NCBI RefSeq assembly: GCF_002288925.2
Contig: NW_022098001.1
Location: forward strand, 9,590,094 to 9,654,093
Direction of reading: 5' to 3'
Source of the DNA: Delphinapterus leucas
Taxonomy: Eukaryota > Chordata > Mammalia > Artiodactyla > Monodontidae
Length of the DNA stretch: 64,000 bases
The notes beneath the pieces were generated by a model. That model had not been told where the DNA came from. It worked only from the letters and a program-made list of their open reading frames with translations, and did not search any database. Shown one piece after another: positions 37,776 through 48,484 of the stretch. Made by a program: the position numbers and the translations under genes. Numbering within the stretch: position 1 is the stretch's first letter; each line of letters begins with the position of its first letter.

Positions 37776-38636
37776 AGTGTCGAAAACCCTGACCCAATGC
37801 CTCAGGAAGCCCTAGGGTGGGGAGAAGCAGGAAAATTATCAGGGCTCATGCTGGATCTTCCCTCAAATCCTCGCCTACAATGCAATTACTGTTGACCTCT
37901 ACTTCCCACCAGGGTACTTCTGGTCACCTATTTATTTTATCAATACTTCAACGAACCAAGATGAAATTCTATTACTCTGACATTTTTATAAATACTATAA
38001 TGCACTGTAGGCTTAGAAGAATAAGACTTTCATCCTACTGTATTGCTCTAATGTAATTTTTAGGAGCTGAAAGTAAGGGCTAACAATAAATTCAGATGAA
38101 AGTAAAGAAAAATAATACTATTCTATATGATGGTTTCAATAGCGTAAAACAATAGATACCACTTAGCATATTCTGTTTTCAAATCCTTTTAAAATATCTC
38201 CTTACTCTCTTAAAATAAAACTGTTCATCTGAACTGTATAAAGAATTGAATATTGGATTCATTTGCCGCGTATTCTGCCATAGAGACGTTAACATAAATG
38301 AGCTGGTACATTTTCACATTTCCTCTCCTCGTGGACACAGAGCTCAGCGCTCCCAGATCTGGGGCTCCGTTGGGGCTGAGCCTTCTTCACACAGGGCTCC
38401 TCCAGGCATGGTGGCCTGCAAGGCAGATGTTCTTTTCCAGGAGCCTCTGAGCCAGTCCTCAGGCCCGCTTCCTGCTGGTGGGGCCTTGTGTTAGTGAGCT
38501 CTGGCAGAGAGCGCTGCAGCCTCGGGGGCAGATGGGGCCGGCAGCACCCAGCTGCCAGTGGGTCTGGATCTCCTGCTTGGTAGGATGTCTCCTCATTAAG
38601 TATCTTGGAAGTGCTCACCATGGCATCCATGGTTTT

Positions 38637-38652
38637 GTTTTGTTTTGTTTTG

Positions 38653-38697
<45 letters not shown>

Positions 38698-38891
38698 TGC
38701 GGTACGCGGGTCTCTCACTGTTGTGGCTTCTCCCGCTGCGGAGCACAGGCTCCGGAGGCGCAGGCTCAGCGGCCATGGCTCACGGGACCAGCCGCTCCGC
38801 AGCATGTGGGATCTTCCCGGACCGGGGCACGAACCCGTGTCCCCTGCATCGGCAGGCGGACTCTCAACCACTGCGCCACCAGGGAAGCCCA
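38637..38891 (-). repeat. Young cetacean-type CHR SINE with GT/CA tail
   Basis: Minus-oriented copy with well-kept sequence (GCGGTACGCGGGTCTCTCAC near its tail; ACTGCGCCACCAGGGAAGCC at its head). The perfect 14 bp target duplication GCATCCATGGTTTT lies at 38623-38636 and 38892-38905. The tail carries (GTTTT)n then about 38 bp of (GT)n on the plus strand. This form is typical of whale genomes and supports the organism call. Confidence 0.93.
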
Positions 38892-39042
38892 GCATCCATG
38901 GTTTTAATGAAAGCAAAAATAAATGAATCTTTACCTATATTCAGTGTTAGCTTTTGATTTGTTCCAGGTTAAAAAAAAGTTGATAATAATTATTATTCAT
39001 TTATGAAAACGTAGACAAAACAATCATCTTTGAATTGCTTAC

Positions 39043-39189
39043 CTCCTTTCCAGAGTGGGGTCTGGCGATAGATAACTGTGGTTTATAAAATATCTGATAC
39101 GGTGTATTATTGATTATTGTAGTCTTGTCTTCAACCTGAATAATTTGTATGCCTTGCTGTACCATGGAGGAAATGCAGAACTGGCATAA
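39043..39189 (-). CDS. VPS13B: VPS13B exon I (147 bp), VAB repeat
   Basis: Encodes w434-482, LCQFCISSMVQQGIQ up to PHSGKE. It carries EDKTTIINNTPYQIFYKPQL, a VAB repeat start with the conserved Asn at w461 (codon 39106-39108). I place the acceptor at ttgtcctgcag because it has the better pyrimidine tract and the peptide fits recalled human sequence. An alternative AG after ATGGTACAG would drop 12 residues in frame. Donor is GAG|gtaagc. Confidence 0.92.
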
Positions 39190-39929
39190 CTGCAGGACAA
39201 TTGAGGAGAGAGTAATTTTTAGAATATTATATGGGTGTTGTATGCAAGGAGAGAAGGTTAGCACTCCCCTTGACAAGGATGGAAGAGGCGCATACAGTTA
39301 AGGCACTGCCACCTACTTCGTGGCATCTAACCACTGTTTTTTTGTTTATTCTGCCCAATCTTTAGAGTATTTTGACTCACCAATCATGTATTTCATCAAT
39401 TAATGAAAATATTAACAACTTCTAAACAACAGAACATAATACATAAATTCAAATTAAATCTGATACTTAAGTGGGTGCTTCCAAAGGGAAAAAAAAATCA
39501 TATGGCATATAAAAACCTCTTGATTATTTTTAAAAGTCATTTTATCCATTGGTTTGCACAGGACAGTATCAATTTTATCTTCTGTTCCAGAGGATTTAGT
39601 AGAGTTCCCTTTCAGTCTCAAAATTGTCTTGGTCCCTAAAAAGGGTCACTATTTACTCTTCAACTGGGTGCTTTAGCAAACCGGCTACTTTTCCTGTTAT
39701 TGTATAGTGACAGAGACTTGTTTTCAAGTAATTAAACCAATTCCCTCACAAAATATTTATTTATAAAGCACTTATACATAAACAGATGTCACTTATCCTT
39801 TTCAACATAAAGAACTCAATCCAGCATTCCCCTTCTCCTCATGCTCACCCTAGCAGCTATCTCACTGGATGTGTACCTGGACCAAGGGGAGTTCTGAGAA
39901 CTTAAATAATGATGACAATGTTGAAGAAA

Positions 39930-40175
39930 ATAGTAACAGCTGACCCTCATATATTGCCTTCTTGTGCTCCACCTGTTGAAAGTACTTTATGCATATTAAT
40001 TCACAGAATGCTCACTACACCCACATGGGGTAGCTACTATATTATCCCCATTTTACAGAAGAGAAAAAAAGAGGTAAGCAACTTGCCCAAGGTCACAAAG
40101 ATAAAGAGGGTCTAAGGGTTGGAATTAGAAACCATGCAGACTGGTTCCCTGGTGCTGCTCTTAACCACGGTGTGT
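39930..40175 (+). repeat. MIR SINE
   Basis: Plus-oriented: TATTATCCCCATTTTACAGA, AACTTGCCCAAGGTCACAAA and GCTCTTAACCACGG in order. Confidence 0.88.
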
Positions 40176-40269
40176 ATCATCTCATTGTCCTATCACATTG
40201 TATGAGGAACTGATGCTCAGAGAAGGTATTACTTGCCCAAAGATATCCATCTAGCAAGTGGTAACGTCA

Positions 40270-40638
40270 AGAAAGTTCTCAGAGTGTGGTCTGGGAACCC
40301 TTGGAGGAGATGGTCTTTGAGATTCTTTCAGGGGGCCCCAAGGTCAAAACTAATTTTAAAATAATAATAAGATGCTATTTGTCTTTTTCACTCTAATTTT
40401 CACGTAAGCGTACAGTGGAGGTTTCCAGAGGCTATATGACATATGATGTCATCATGCTTATGGCTAATGAAATGTACGTTTGTGAATTCTTGTGTTTAAA
40501 ATTTTCTGTTTTAATTTCTAATTTGATAAATATCAAATAGATATAATCCACATAAACAAAAGGTTTTTTGGAGGTCCTCGGTATCTTTTAAGAGTGTAAA
40601 GGGGTCCAAAGACTAAAAAGTTTGAGAATCACTACTAG
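40270..40638. repeat. hAT-type DNA transposon fossil
   Basis: The ends TTCTCAGAGTGTGGTCTGGG and AAAAAGTTTGAGAATCACTA form diverged terminal inverted repeats of hAT type. The inner AAGAGTGTAAAGGGGTCCAA block fits an internally deleted copy, perhaps of the Zaphod or Charlie group. No transposase frame remains. Confidence 0.7.
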
Positions 40639-41819
40639 AGAATAATGAGATATAAATATAATAATATTATATTTTCCAACAGTTCATTCATTCCTTCACT
40701 AACATTTATTCGCACTTGCTGTGGCCACTTTGTGAGGTGCTGGGGGTACTGGGTGTTTGACTGTATATCATAACTTTTTTTCCAGGTTTTGATGGTAGTT
40801 CTCAACTTACAACTATTCAACTTTGGGTGATTCACGCTTACAGCTCTTTGCCATTTACACCCGTGTTACAGTATTTTGGCCGGCAGAGCATAAACATGTG
40901 TTGCCCAGACAACTTTGAGGAAATGGATGCCAGCCTTGAATACTGAAGACCTACTACTTTGTATCAGAGAAATTTATTTTTAAAAAGTCGCCAAACGACC
41001 CTAACTTTTCTCAGGAGGCTCTTTGAAGATGCCTGTCAAAATCTAGCTTCTCCCCAGAGAAAGGTCATTCTGAATTATACTACTCTGATGAAGCATCCTT
41101 TCTTTTTCAGATTTGGGACAGCTAAAATAACGAAGATATCATTAAGTACAGCATGAGATTTCTACATGGTACACTATGATACTTACTTCATACACACAGT
41201 TTAATGTGATTTGTTACTATATTATTCAGCTTAACTGGTTTTCATATACTACTTTAGAAAAGATTCATGTTGAAAAGCACATACCACTTATACTTAGTTA
41301 AATAACTATTTTTTTTTCATTTTTTTTGGTATTCATCTTCATAAACATGAGTACCAGTCCGCTGTTCAATAATACAACTCCACATCATTTTGCTCAGGAT
41401 GCCCTTTCCAGAAATATAACCTTTGCTGCAGGAGCCTTTGTCCTTTCACTCAATACTCAGAATGTTAGCAGCTCTACCTCCTGCTCTAAAACAAGGAGGC
41501 CAAGTACAACTTGTGGATATTTGGGAATAAGTTCACTTTTTTCCCCTACATACAATAAATCAAGTGACTGCTGAGTGTTCTGAAATAGAGAGGTTATTGG
41601 ATAAACTATGTGACACAGCTTTTATCACTAGCAAAGGAAAAAAAAAACGACTGTAGAACAGAGAGGTCTAAGAAATCACGTTACACTGTTAAAAATTGTT
41701 TGGAACAAGTAATACCAAAAAGGGATTAAAAAAGAAAAGGGTAGACTCATTTTAAACAGGTTGAAGGGATGGCATGCTATCCCCTGAGCCACACAGACTT
41801 TTATCGACTTTGATCTTAC

Positions 41820-42008
41820 CTTCTGATGTCCTGGGAAAGCACCAAGTCTTATTTCGGCAGCAACAAACCCTTCTTCGTCCAATGACACAACTTCACCATT
41901 ACCTCCATCTTTCCACTTTGGAGATGTCAGGTTATGGACCAGTTTAATTGCTACTGACTTGTGCAGGGTGTTTGTATTTGCCCAGTATATTCCAATTTGA
42001 AAAGCTTC
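41820..42008 (-). CDS. VPS13B: VPS13B exon H (189 bp, 63 codons)
   Basis: Encodes w371-433, starting EAFQIGIYWANTNTLHKSVA and ending EIRLGAFPGHQK. It contains VHNLTSPKWKDGGNGEVVSL. Acceptor is acttttccag; donor is AAG|gtaaga. Phase 0 at both ends. It completes the VAB repeat begun in exon G. Confidence 0.95.
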
Positions 42009-43124
42009 CTGGAAAAGTAATGCCTCAATTATGAAGTATTTTTCTTAACTTTGATATTTTTACCTCAATTCGTAGGAATTTTTTATATTATGTAATAGGT
42101 CTACTTAGGCAACCAAATCCCTTTTTATTTTGTAATGGCAACATACATTTTATTTTAGTTCCCAGTGCTTTCTCTGAATCACAATGGAATTTATATTTAT
42201 TGAAGGAGGGAAAAAGAACATCAATCTAAACTGTGACTACCCTATATACCAAAGGCTTAAAAACTGAAGGTTTCATTTCATTTGACAAAAGAATAAAATG
42301 TAACACTACGTACATGTAGGTTAACATCCCAATTCCTTAAGGTAACATCATATGATTATTTAAAAAAAAAAAGGAAAAATGCAATTGGGTAAAGATGTTT
42401 ATAAACTGGAGTTCAAAAAAAAAAAGGACTCTCAAATTATTCCCTATCAGGAAAACATTTTATTCAGAAATTCCTTGTACTCTATTTTCTTACAGATTTA
42501 TGTGCCTTCTTGAACTGGGCTAGTCTTATCAAGAAAGTTCTCCTGTAATGGAATATAAAATCTTCCTATGAAATTCTGTTTTACAATTAAGTTTTTCTTC
42601 CCTTGTTATTAATGATTCTATGCTGTTATCACTAACGGGGGGCATCCATGAATATGGACAGGCAAGTCCACTTATAAAGGAAAAGGGGCCTTGACAAAAA
42701 TAGCTGTTGAGAAATCTTTACTTCTTATCCATCTTGCACATCTCTGAGAGTTTCTGTAAGAACCACAAAAATATCTAGGGGGTGGGTTAGCACAGAATAT
42801 GGCTCTATATTCTTAACATATCCTGAGCAGGCAAATCCTAATACTTGTCAAACATCCTATACACAATGGAAATGAGAATGTAACTAGTACAAGTTATCAA
42901 ATTTAATGATAACTCAAGCATGAATACTGCTGATGGGGAAAAAAAAAAGAGATCTGAGATGTCTCTGAATATCAAAGAACATTCCATACCCTTTACATAT
43001 GCATCTAGGAGGACAGTTTTCCACAACTGATTGATTCTGTTAAGAACATAAATGCAACCTCAGAATAAAAGCTGGTTGTTGAAAGGAAAGAATTCCTATT
43101 AGTTTAAAAAAAAAGTTATAGTAC
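42009..43124 (-). other. VPS13B: VPS13B intron between exons G and H
   Basis: About 1.1 kb of AT-rich intron with short A runs. I see no repeat family or exon in it. Confidence 0.85.
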
Positions 43125-43326
43125 CTGAAAATTAGGAGGGATAATAATTTTGCCAGCAGGAACCTGTAGAACAATCTTCTCTCCCTCAAACAGCCAGAGG
43201 TCCCACTTGGACTGATTGATGAGCAGGGCCCAGGGTAGCAGCTCTATCAACAAGGTCCTCACATATGGCTTCCAGGCTGACAGCTTCACTCGCATTGGGC
43301 TGTCCCACTGGCTCAGCTGCTCATTC
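43125..43326 (-). CDS. VPS13B: VPS13B exon G (202 bp), VAB repeat with invariant Asn
   Basis: Encodes w304-370, from NEQLSQWDSPMRVKLSAWKP to GKIIIPPNFQ. The stretch LLPWALLINQSKWDLWLFE is a textbook VAB repeat start, with the conserved Asn at w340 (codon 43215-43217, AAT). Counting back from the recalled human C-terminus this Asn lands on human residue 2993, a site of a reported Cohen syndrome missense change. The donor CAG|gtacta is weak for a constitutive exon. Confidence 0.95.
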
Positions 43327-43681
43327 CTGTGCCAAATACCACATCCAAGAGACTCAATGAAACATGATGACTTCAGGATTCATGAAATGTGTTTAAGGAT
43401 TCCAGACACACAACGCTCCTGTATGACGCCTCTTCACACCAGAGTCATGCAATGCTAAATTTGCATCCAGGAGAAAGAAACTTTTCATGCAATTATGTTC
43501 GAGATTAAGAATGAAGCAATCTACGGAATACATCTACTAGGTGATAAAAGGTCAGAATCTGACAGATACACGCAAACATCTTTTTAAAAATGTTTTTATG
43601 GTATCTAAGATTTTTGTGAACGGTTATTTATTTCTTAATATTGAGAAATGTTTGTAGAAAAAGACTGCTAGAGAACATTAC

Positions 43682-43852
43682 CTGTCAGAGTCCTTTTTAT
43701 TATAGGGCCATGTGGGTTGAAGGGACTTTTCTGGCCCATAGAATTCGTCAAGGGTCTGAGTAACTGTGCCTCCGGGGTGTATCTTAGTGGCTATTTGCTT
43801 AATGAGGGATGTTGAGATGGGAACAGCACAATGCGAAGGATCATCTTCTTCT
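43682..43852 (-). CDS. VPS13B: VPS13B exon F (171 bp)
   Basis: Encodes w247-302 with split Arg codons at both ends (w246, w303). It begins with an acidic EEDDPSHCAVP stretch and contains SLIKQIATKIHPGGTVTQ and EFYGPEKSLQPTWPYNKKDS. Acceptor is gtttcctag; donor is CAG|gtaatg. This is a linker between VAB repeats. The open frame upstream of its start is intron and should not be counted as coding. Confidence 0.94.
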
Positions 43853-44266
43853 CTAGGAAACGGAAAGAAAAAACAAGAATGATTATCAGATGTATCATAG
43901 ACCAATATTTTTTTTGGTGAGAGTGAGTCAATTTTTGGTGCTTTAGGGATGATGACACAGTTTGGGGAATTATCTGGGCCGTGGCCTTTCCTCCCCAATG
44001 CTTGGGTGGAGATCTCTTGTTCCTCTACAGAAATTATGTGTCAATTACATTTTCTGATCATCCCTCTTATTTATATCCAAAGGGGCTGAATTTTATCTTA
44101 AACTGTAGAAGAGAATAAGAGAATACTAGGCAGGGCAATTTAAAAATAACATTCTCATAAGATAAGAAATCATACAAAAAACTCTATCCTCCCTTACCCC
44201 CTCAGTAGGACAAAGTTACTTTTCTACTGAATCTCTCTTAAGAAAATGTAAGGACTTTCCCAGTAC

Positions 44267-44442
44267 CTTGCTTGAAATGTTAGGTGATGTACAAGGTCAG
44301 GTTCTATGTTTTGCAGTGGTTTTTCTTGTCCTTTTCCTGGAATAATTTGTGTTTCACTCAATCCCAGACTTCTTTTCTCCAAATGTATGATAATGGGGTC
44401 TGGAAGATGACTCCTCATGATAAAAAGAGGGCTGAACACAAT
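44267..44442 (-). CDS. VPS13B: VPS13B exon E (176 bp), VAB repeat start
   Basis: Encodes w188-245 plus two bases of an Arg codon finished in exon F. It opens IVFSPLFIMRSHLPDPIIIH, matching the start of a VAB repeat. Other VAB repeats carry an invariant Asn at this point; here the aligned residue appears to be Ser (w198). I recall the same residue in human VPS13B, so this is probably normal for the paralogue. The acceptor is tttttatag; the donor AAG|gtactg is rather weak. Confidence 0.94.
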
Positions 44443-44619
44443 CTATAAAAATAAAAGGACAGAACAACTTTCATATTTGCTTTGTTGCAGTATTCCAGCT
44501 GTTTGACGCTGAAACAAACTTGTAATAAATCTCTTCCCTGGGTCACTCTGACCTTAATTTATTTCAGAACAGGAAAGGTCAAAGTCATATGCCATATTTT
44601 AGGATTAGAAAGCACTTAC

Positions 44620-44703
44620 CATTCGTTGTTGCACTTGAGAGCTGGGTTCTAAAGTCAAAACTGTGCACCAGACATAAATAATAGAACTGTTTGAAGATGG
44701 CAC
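44620..44703 (-). CDS. VPS13B: VPS13B exon D (84 bp, 28 codons)
   Basis: Encodes w160-187, starting VPSSNSSIIYVWCTVLTLEP and ending QVQQRM. Acceptor is atgtgcag and donor is ATG|gtaagt, a strong site. Both borders are phase 0. It belongs to the VAB region and its reading frame runs straight into the IVFSPLF start of exon E. Confidence 0.94.
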
Positions 44704-45382
44704 CTGCACATGAGATAGAAAAGGGTTCTATTAAATACTAAACAGTTTACTAATTAATCAAAGTAAGGCACAGATATAATATCCATTTGGAGGATACAAA
44801 AAGTTTAAAGTTACAGAAAAAAGCCATTTAAAAAAAAAGAATAAGCAAAAACAGACTTCATTATGGCATAAAGTGAATGTGCAGTGAGTCAATGGGGCCA
44901 ATTCTTTCCATAAAGATGAAGGGATTTGTATGTGGAGAGACTGATATAAGAGTGAGTGGGAGAACAAAAGAGAGGATTTGTCCTTTACGGGAATGAAAGT
45001 GATGATGGTGGAGATTGAGAAAGAGATAAAAAAGTAGCAGATCATCATAAGGCTTCTCAAGTGGGGAGGACACCCTTTATTCCCTCCCGTCCCTCCACAG
45101 CCCTTGTGCATCAGAATCTTTTTCAAGATAGAAATCATCTCCATCTGGGAGGGGTAGAGTCTTGGCTACGAGAACGACTGGAACTGATACAAATGTGTTG
45201 TCGTGGGATGGGGACGAAAAAGTTTGAGAAATAATATTCAAAGCCTTTTTATACTATTTCAGGCCTCCCCTCTTTTGTATATATCATTTATTAATAAATT
45301 AAGTGCTGTACTGAATAAAGAACATAACGAGAAATTTAAAAATTTAAAGCTGCTCTATTCTGGATTGTACTACTTCTCATAC

Positions 45383-45646
45383 CTGAATGACAACACTATA
45401 CTCAGGGGTCTTGGATTCCAGACACACGTCTCTCGACCAATCTTCATCTCCTTTGGCCTTCACACACAACTCGGTCAGTTCGCTGTCTTCTAGTATGTAC
45501 GAAGGCAATTTCCGTTTGGCTGTGAGGCAGTCAAAATGTTCTCGGACCACAGCTTGTCCATCTTGACCAATGTAATGCTGAACGACTTTTAGTTCTATGC
45601 TTTGAGACAAGTAACTACAGATAATCTGTCTTCCACAGATGATAAT
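45383..45646 (-). CDS. VPS13B: VPS13B exon C (264 bp, 88 codons)
   Basis: Encodes w72-159, from IIICGRQIICSYLSQSIELK to TPEYSVVIQ. It includes VVQHYIGQDGQAVVREHFDC and an acidic stretch ending in EDWSRDVCLE. The alternating hydrophobic pattern fits beta-rich VAB repeats. Acceptor is gtctttcag; donor is CAG|gtatga. Both borders are phase 0. It is the first of five exons packed into about 2.5 kb. A Tigger fossil ends about 70 bp before its acceptor. Confidence 0.95.
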
Positions 45647-45715
45647 CTGAAAGACAATCAATCAATCCATCAATCAATAAGACTTCATCAATTCAGATTC
45701 CATGAATTGGAAATA

Positions 45716-46220
45716 CAGGGAAACCTTGGAGATACGGCAGGTTTGGTTCCAGATCAACACAATATAGTAAATATTGCAACAAAGGGAGTCAGATGAATTT
45801 TTTGGTTTCCCAGTGCATATGAAGGTTATGTTTACACTATACTGTAATCTATTAAGTATTCAAAGCATTATATCTATAAACATTTAAATACATTAATTAA
45901 AAAAATTTTTTTTGCCAAAAAATGCTAACCATCATCTGAGTCTTCGGCGAGTTGTAATCTTTTTGCAATAGTAACATCAAAGGTCACTGATCACAGATCA
46001 CTGTAACAAAGATAATAATAAATGGAAACGTTTGAAATATTGCGAGAATTAGCAAAATGTGACACAGAGACACGAAGCGAGCCAATGCTGTTGGATTGCT
46101 TGATGCAGCGTTGCCAAAAACTTTCAACTGATGAAGGGTTGCCACAAACTTTCAACTGATGAAAACGTAGTATCTGCAAAGCTCAATAGAGCAAAGCACA
46201 ATAAAACAAGGTATGCCTTG
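45716..46220. mobile_element. Tigger-family (pogo-like) DNA transposon fossil
   Basis: The ends CAGGGAAACCTTGGAGATAC and (reverse strand) CAAGGCATACCTTGTTTTAT are Tigger terminal inverted repeats, with TA before the left end. The body (TTTTTTGGTTTCCCAGTGCA, ATGCTAACCATCATCTGAGT) matches an internally deleted Tigger. A local 28 bp tandem copy of GTTGCCAAAAACTTTCAACT lies near 46111-46166. It is 69 bp from exon C. Confidence 0.85.
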
Positions 46221-47186
46221 TTCAGACAGAGTAAACTATGCTGATTTTAATGGAAAGAAAATGAAATTGTTAGCTTATTTAGAGAGTACAAGAAGAAAAA
46301 GAGGCTTCCAAGAAGAGAAGGGACTTTGCTTTGGTCATGTTGAGTTTGCAGAATTCAAAGGACAGACATGTAGGCAGGATCCATGCCCAGCTACAAAGGC
46401 TGGTCATGTGCTTGAGAGTGAAGGTGGGACTGGAGATGGAAGACTTGTGAAATTAAAGCCTCACAAATGTGTGCGGACAGGAAGACAGTTTACCTGGAAA
46501 AGAGGGTGGAAGCTCAAACCCAGTAACTGACCAAGACTTTAGGTACAGACTCAGGGTGAGAAGTCAGAGAAGGGACGAAGGAGTGTCAGGAGAATGCAGG
46601 GTTGCTGAAGCCACGAGAGAAGAGACTGACTGGAAGGTGGTGGTGGATGGCACTGAACAATGTAGCAGTCAAAAAGGAAGGGGACTGGAAACAAGACTTC
46701 AGCTCTCATAGCTGAGATGACAATTGTGATCAATTTATTCCCTGCGGCTGATTTCCAAGGGTTTATTGCACTCTTATGCAATACGAAATCTCTGTATAAA
46801 CTGATAATACAAACAACTTTTAAGTCAGAAGCCTAATTATATTTTATCTTATTCAGGTTTTTCTTACAGCATAGAAGCATTATCTTTATAAAACACACAG
46901 AATTATCCATTAAACCCATGTATTATTTAACTTTTCATCCAGCTAAGAGTATAGTTCAGAGCAGGCATTAAGAAATATCTCTTAAATTGGTGGAAATTGA
47001 AAAGATAACACAAAATTTACTCCTCTGCAGTGAATACTTTTAGAAAGCAAATCCTGTGTAATATGAATTTTCACCATGACTGAGGAAGACAGGACTGTCA
47101 CATACTGTTTTCCTTATTTGTAATGTTTTTCCAGGTTATAAAATGTATACTAAGTAATACATCTATAGCATGTATGTCTAAGGATA

Positions 47187-47707
47187 TGACAGTTAATTTT
47201 ATGTGTCAACTTGAATGGGCCATGGGGTGCACAGATATTTTACTCAAACATTACTCTGGGTGTGTCTGTGAAGGTGTTTCTAGATGAGACTAACATCTGA
47301 ATTGGTAGACTGACTAAAGCAGGCTGCTCTTCTGAACATGGGTGGGCCTTATAATATCAACTGAAGACATGAAAGAACAAAGAGCCTGAGTAAGAGGGAA
47401 CTCCTCCTGTCTCACTGCTTGAGCTGGACACTGGTCTTTTCCAGCCTTTGGACATGGACTGAAACATCAGCTCTTCTTGGTACACTAGCCTGCTGGCTTT
47501 TGGACTGGAACTACACATCAGCTCTTCTGGTGTTCCAACTTGCAGATGGCAGATCTTAGGACTTCTCAGCCTCCATCATCGTGTGAGCCAATTTATCATA
47601 AATCTCTCCCTCCCTTTCTCTACGTACGTATATATGTATATGTGTGTGTGTACACACATACACCCTACTGGTTCTGTTTTTTGTTTTTGGAGAACCATGA
47701 CTGATAC
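47187..47707 (+). repeat. Ancient dispersed repeat, near full-length copy
   Basis: Runs from TTAATTTTATGTGTCAACTT to GGTTCTGTTTTTTG...AGAACCATGACTGATACA. It is the longer partner of the copy at 24380. The TG start and CA end would suit an LTR, but I cannot assign a family. Confidence 0.65.
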
Positions 47708-47759
47708 AAAGTATTTTCACAAATTATCTCTTTTATTCTCACAGCAACTGTTCCTGGTG

Positions 47760-48230
47760 AATTTAAGGTTCCTGCTTTGTCGCAGAAGAATTTGGAGATG
47801 AAGTGATAGGTAAGAGGTGGATTTATTTAGAGAGAAACACACTCACAGACAGAGTGTGGGCCATCTCAGAAGGCAAGAGAGCTTCTAAATGTGGCGTGGT
47901 TAGTTTTTATAGGCTGGGTAATTTCACGGGCTAATGAGTGGGAGGATTATTCCAACTGTTTTGGGGAAGGGGTGGGAATTTCCAGGAATTGGGCCACCGC
48001 CCACTTTTTGACCTTTTATGGTTGGCCTCAGAACTGTCATGGCGCTGGTAGGTGTGTCATTTAGCACGCTAATGTATCACAATGAGTTGTATAATGAGGC
48101 TCAAGGTCTACTGGAAGTCGAATCTTCTGCCATCTTGGACCCAGTTGGTTCTAAACAGTCTTTGTCATGTCCTATGGCTATGTCATTCTTTTAAAGGTTG
48201 TGCCCTGCCCCCTTCCCTCCTGTTTCACAA
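47760..48230. repeat. LTR-like repeat, unassigned
   Basis: The text from TCGCAGAAGAATTTGGAGAT through GTGGATTTATTTAGAGAGAA and GGGAATTTCCAGGAATTGGG to GCCATCTTGGACCCAG resembles an LTR-like repeat I associate with artiodactyl and whale genomes. No retroviral coding frame is next to it. Family and borders are uncertain. Confidence 0.4.
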
Positions 48231-48234
48231 CCAC

Positions 48235-48370
48235 ATAAAACAGGTGCTACAATGACTCCTCATCTTAACAAGGAAAAGAACAGAAGCACAGAGATGGTGA
48301 ATAACTTTCCTGATGTTACCCAGATGGTCTGGCCCAGAGTCTGTGTTGCTCACCATCCTGACTGTCTGTA
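48235..48370 (+). repeat. MIR fragment, probable
   Basis: Diverged MIR-like run with ACAGAAGCACAGAGATGGTG and TTTCCTGATGTTACCCAGAT. Confidence 0.5.
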
Positions 48371-48414
48371 TCTCATAAAATTAATACCTACTAATTAAGA
48401 AAACAGAATATGGT

Positions 48415-48484
48415 TTGGTACAAGCTAATTGTGGTAATTCCATTACCACAGTTGGTACAAGCTAATCGTGGTAATTCCATTACC
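48415..48484. repeat. 37 bp tandem duplication carrying a palindrome
   Basis: TTGGTACAAGCTAATTGTGG... occurs twice with period 37 (48415 and 48452; one C/T difference in the shared part). The first unit contains the perfect hairpin GTGGTAAT-TCC-ATTACCAC (48431-48449); the second has it minus the last two bases. Confidence 0.85.

Larger units (their letters stand above)
36779..39042 (-). other. VPS13B: VPS13B intron between exons I and J
   Basis: Contains MIR-like fossils near 37310-37450 and 37665-37775 and a young CHR SINE with a GT run about 150 bp from exon I. The remainder is unassigned. Confidence 0.85.
39190..41819 (-). other. VPS13B: VPS13B intron between exons H and I
   Basis: Contains a MIR (about 39930-40175) and a hAT fossil (about 40270-40638). 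Nothing recognised in 40650-41819. Confidence 0.85.
43327..45382 (-). other. VPS13B: Short VPS13B introns among exons C to G
   Basis: The non-exonic parts are four short introns: 43327-43681, 43853-44266, 44443-44619 and 44704-45382. No mobile element is visible in any of them, unlike the longer introns around the cluster. Confidence 0.85.

Noticed and set aside
38478..38957. 159-codon frame with a Cys-Val run
   Set aside because: The run is the GT microsatellite and the rest is a SINE read through.
47760..48230. Provirus
   Set aside because: Only LTR-like sequence is visible; no gag, pol or env frame lies beside it.
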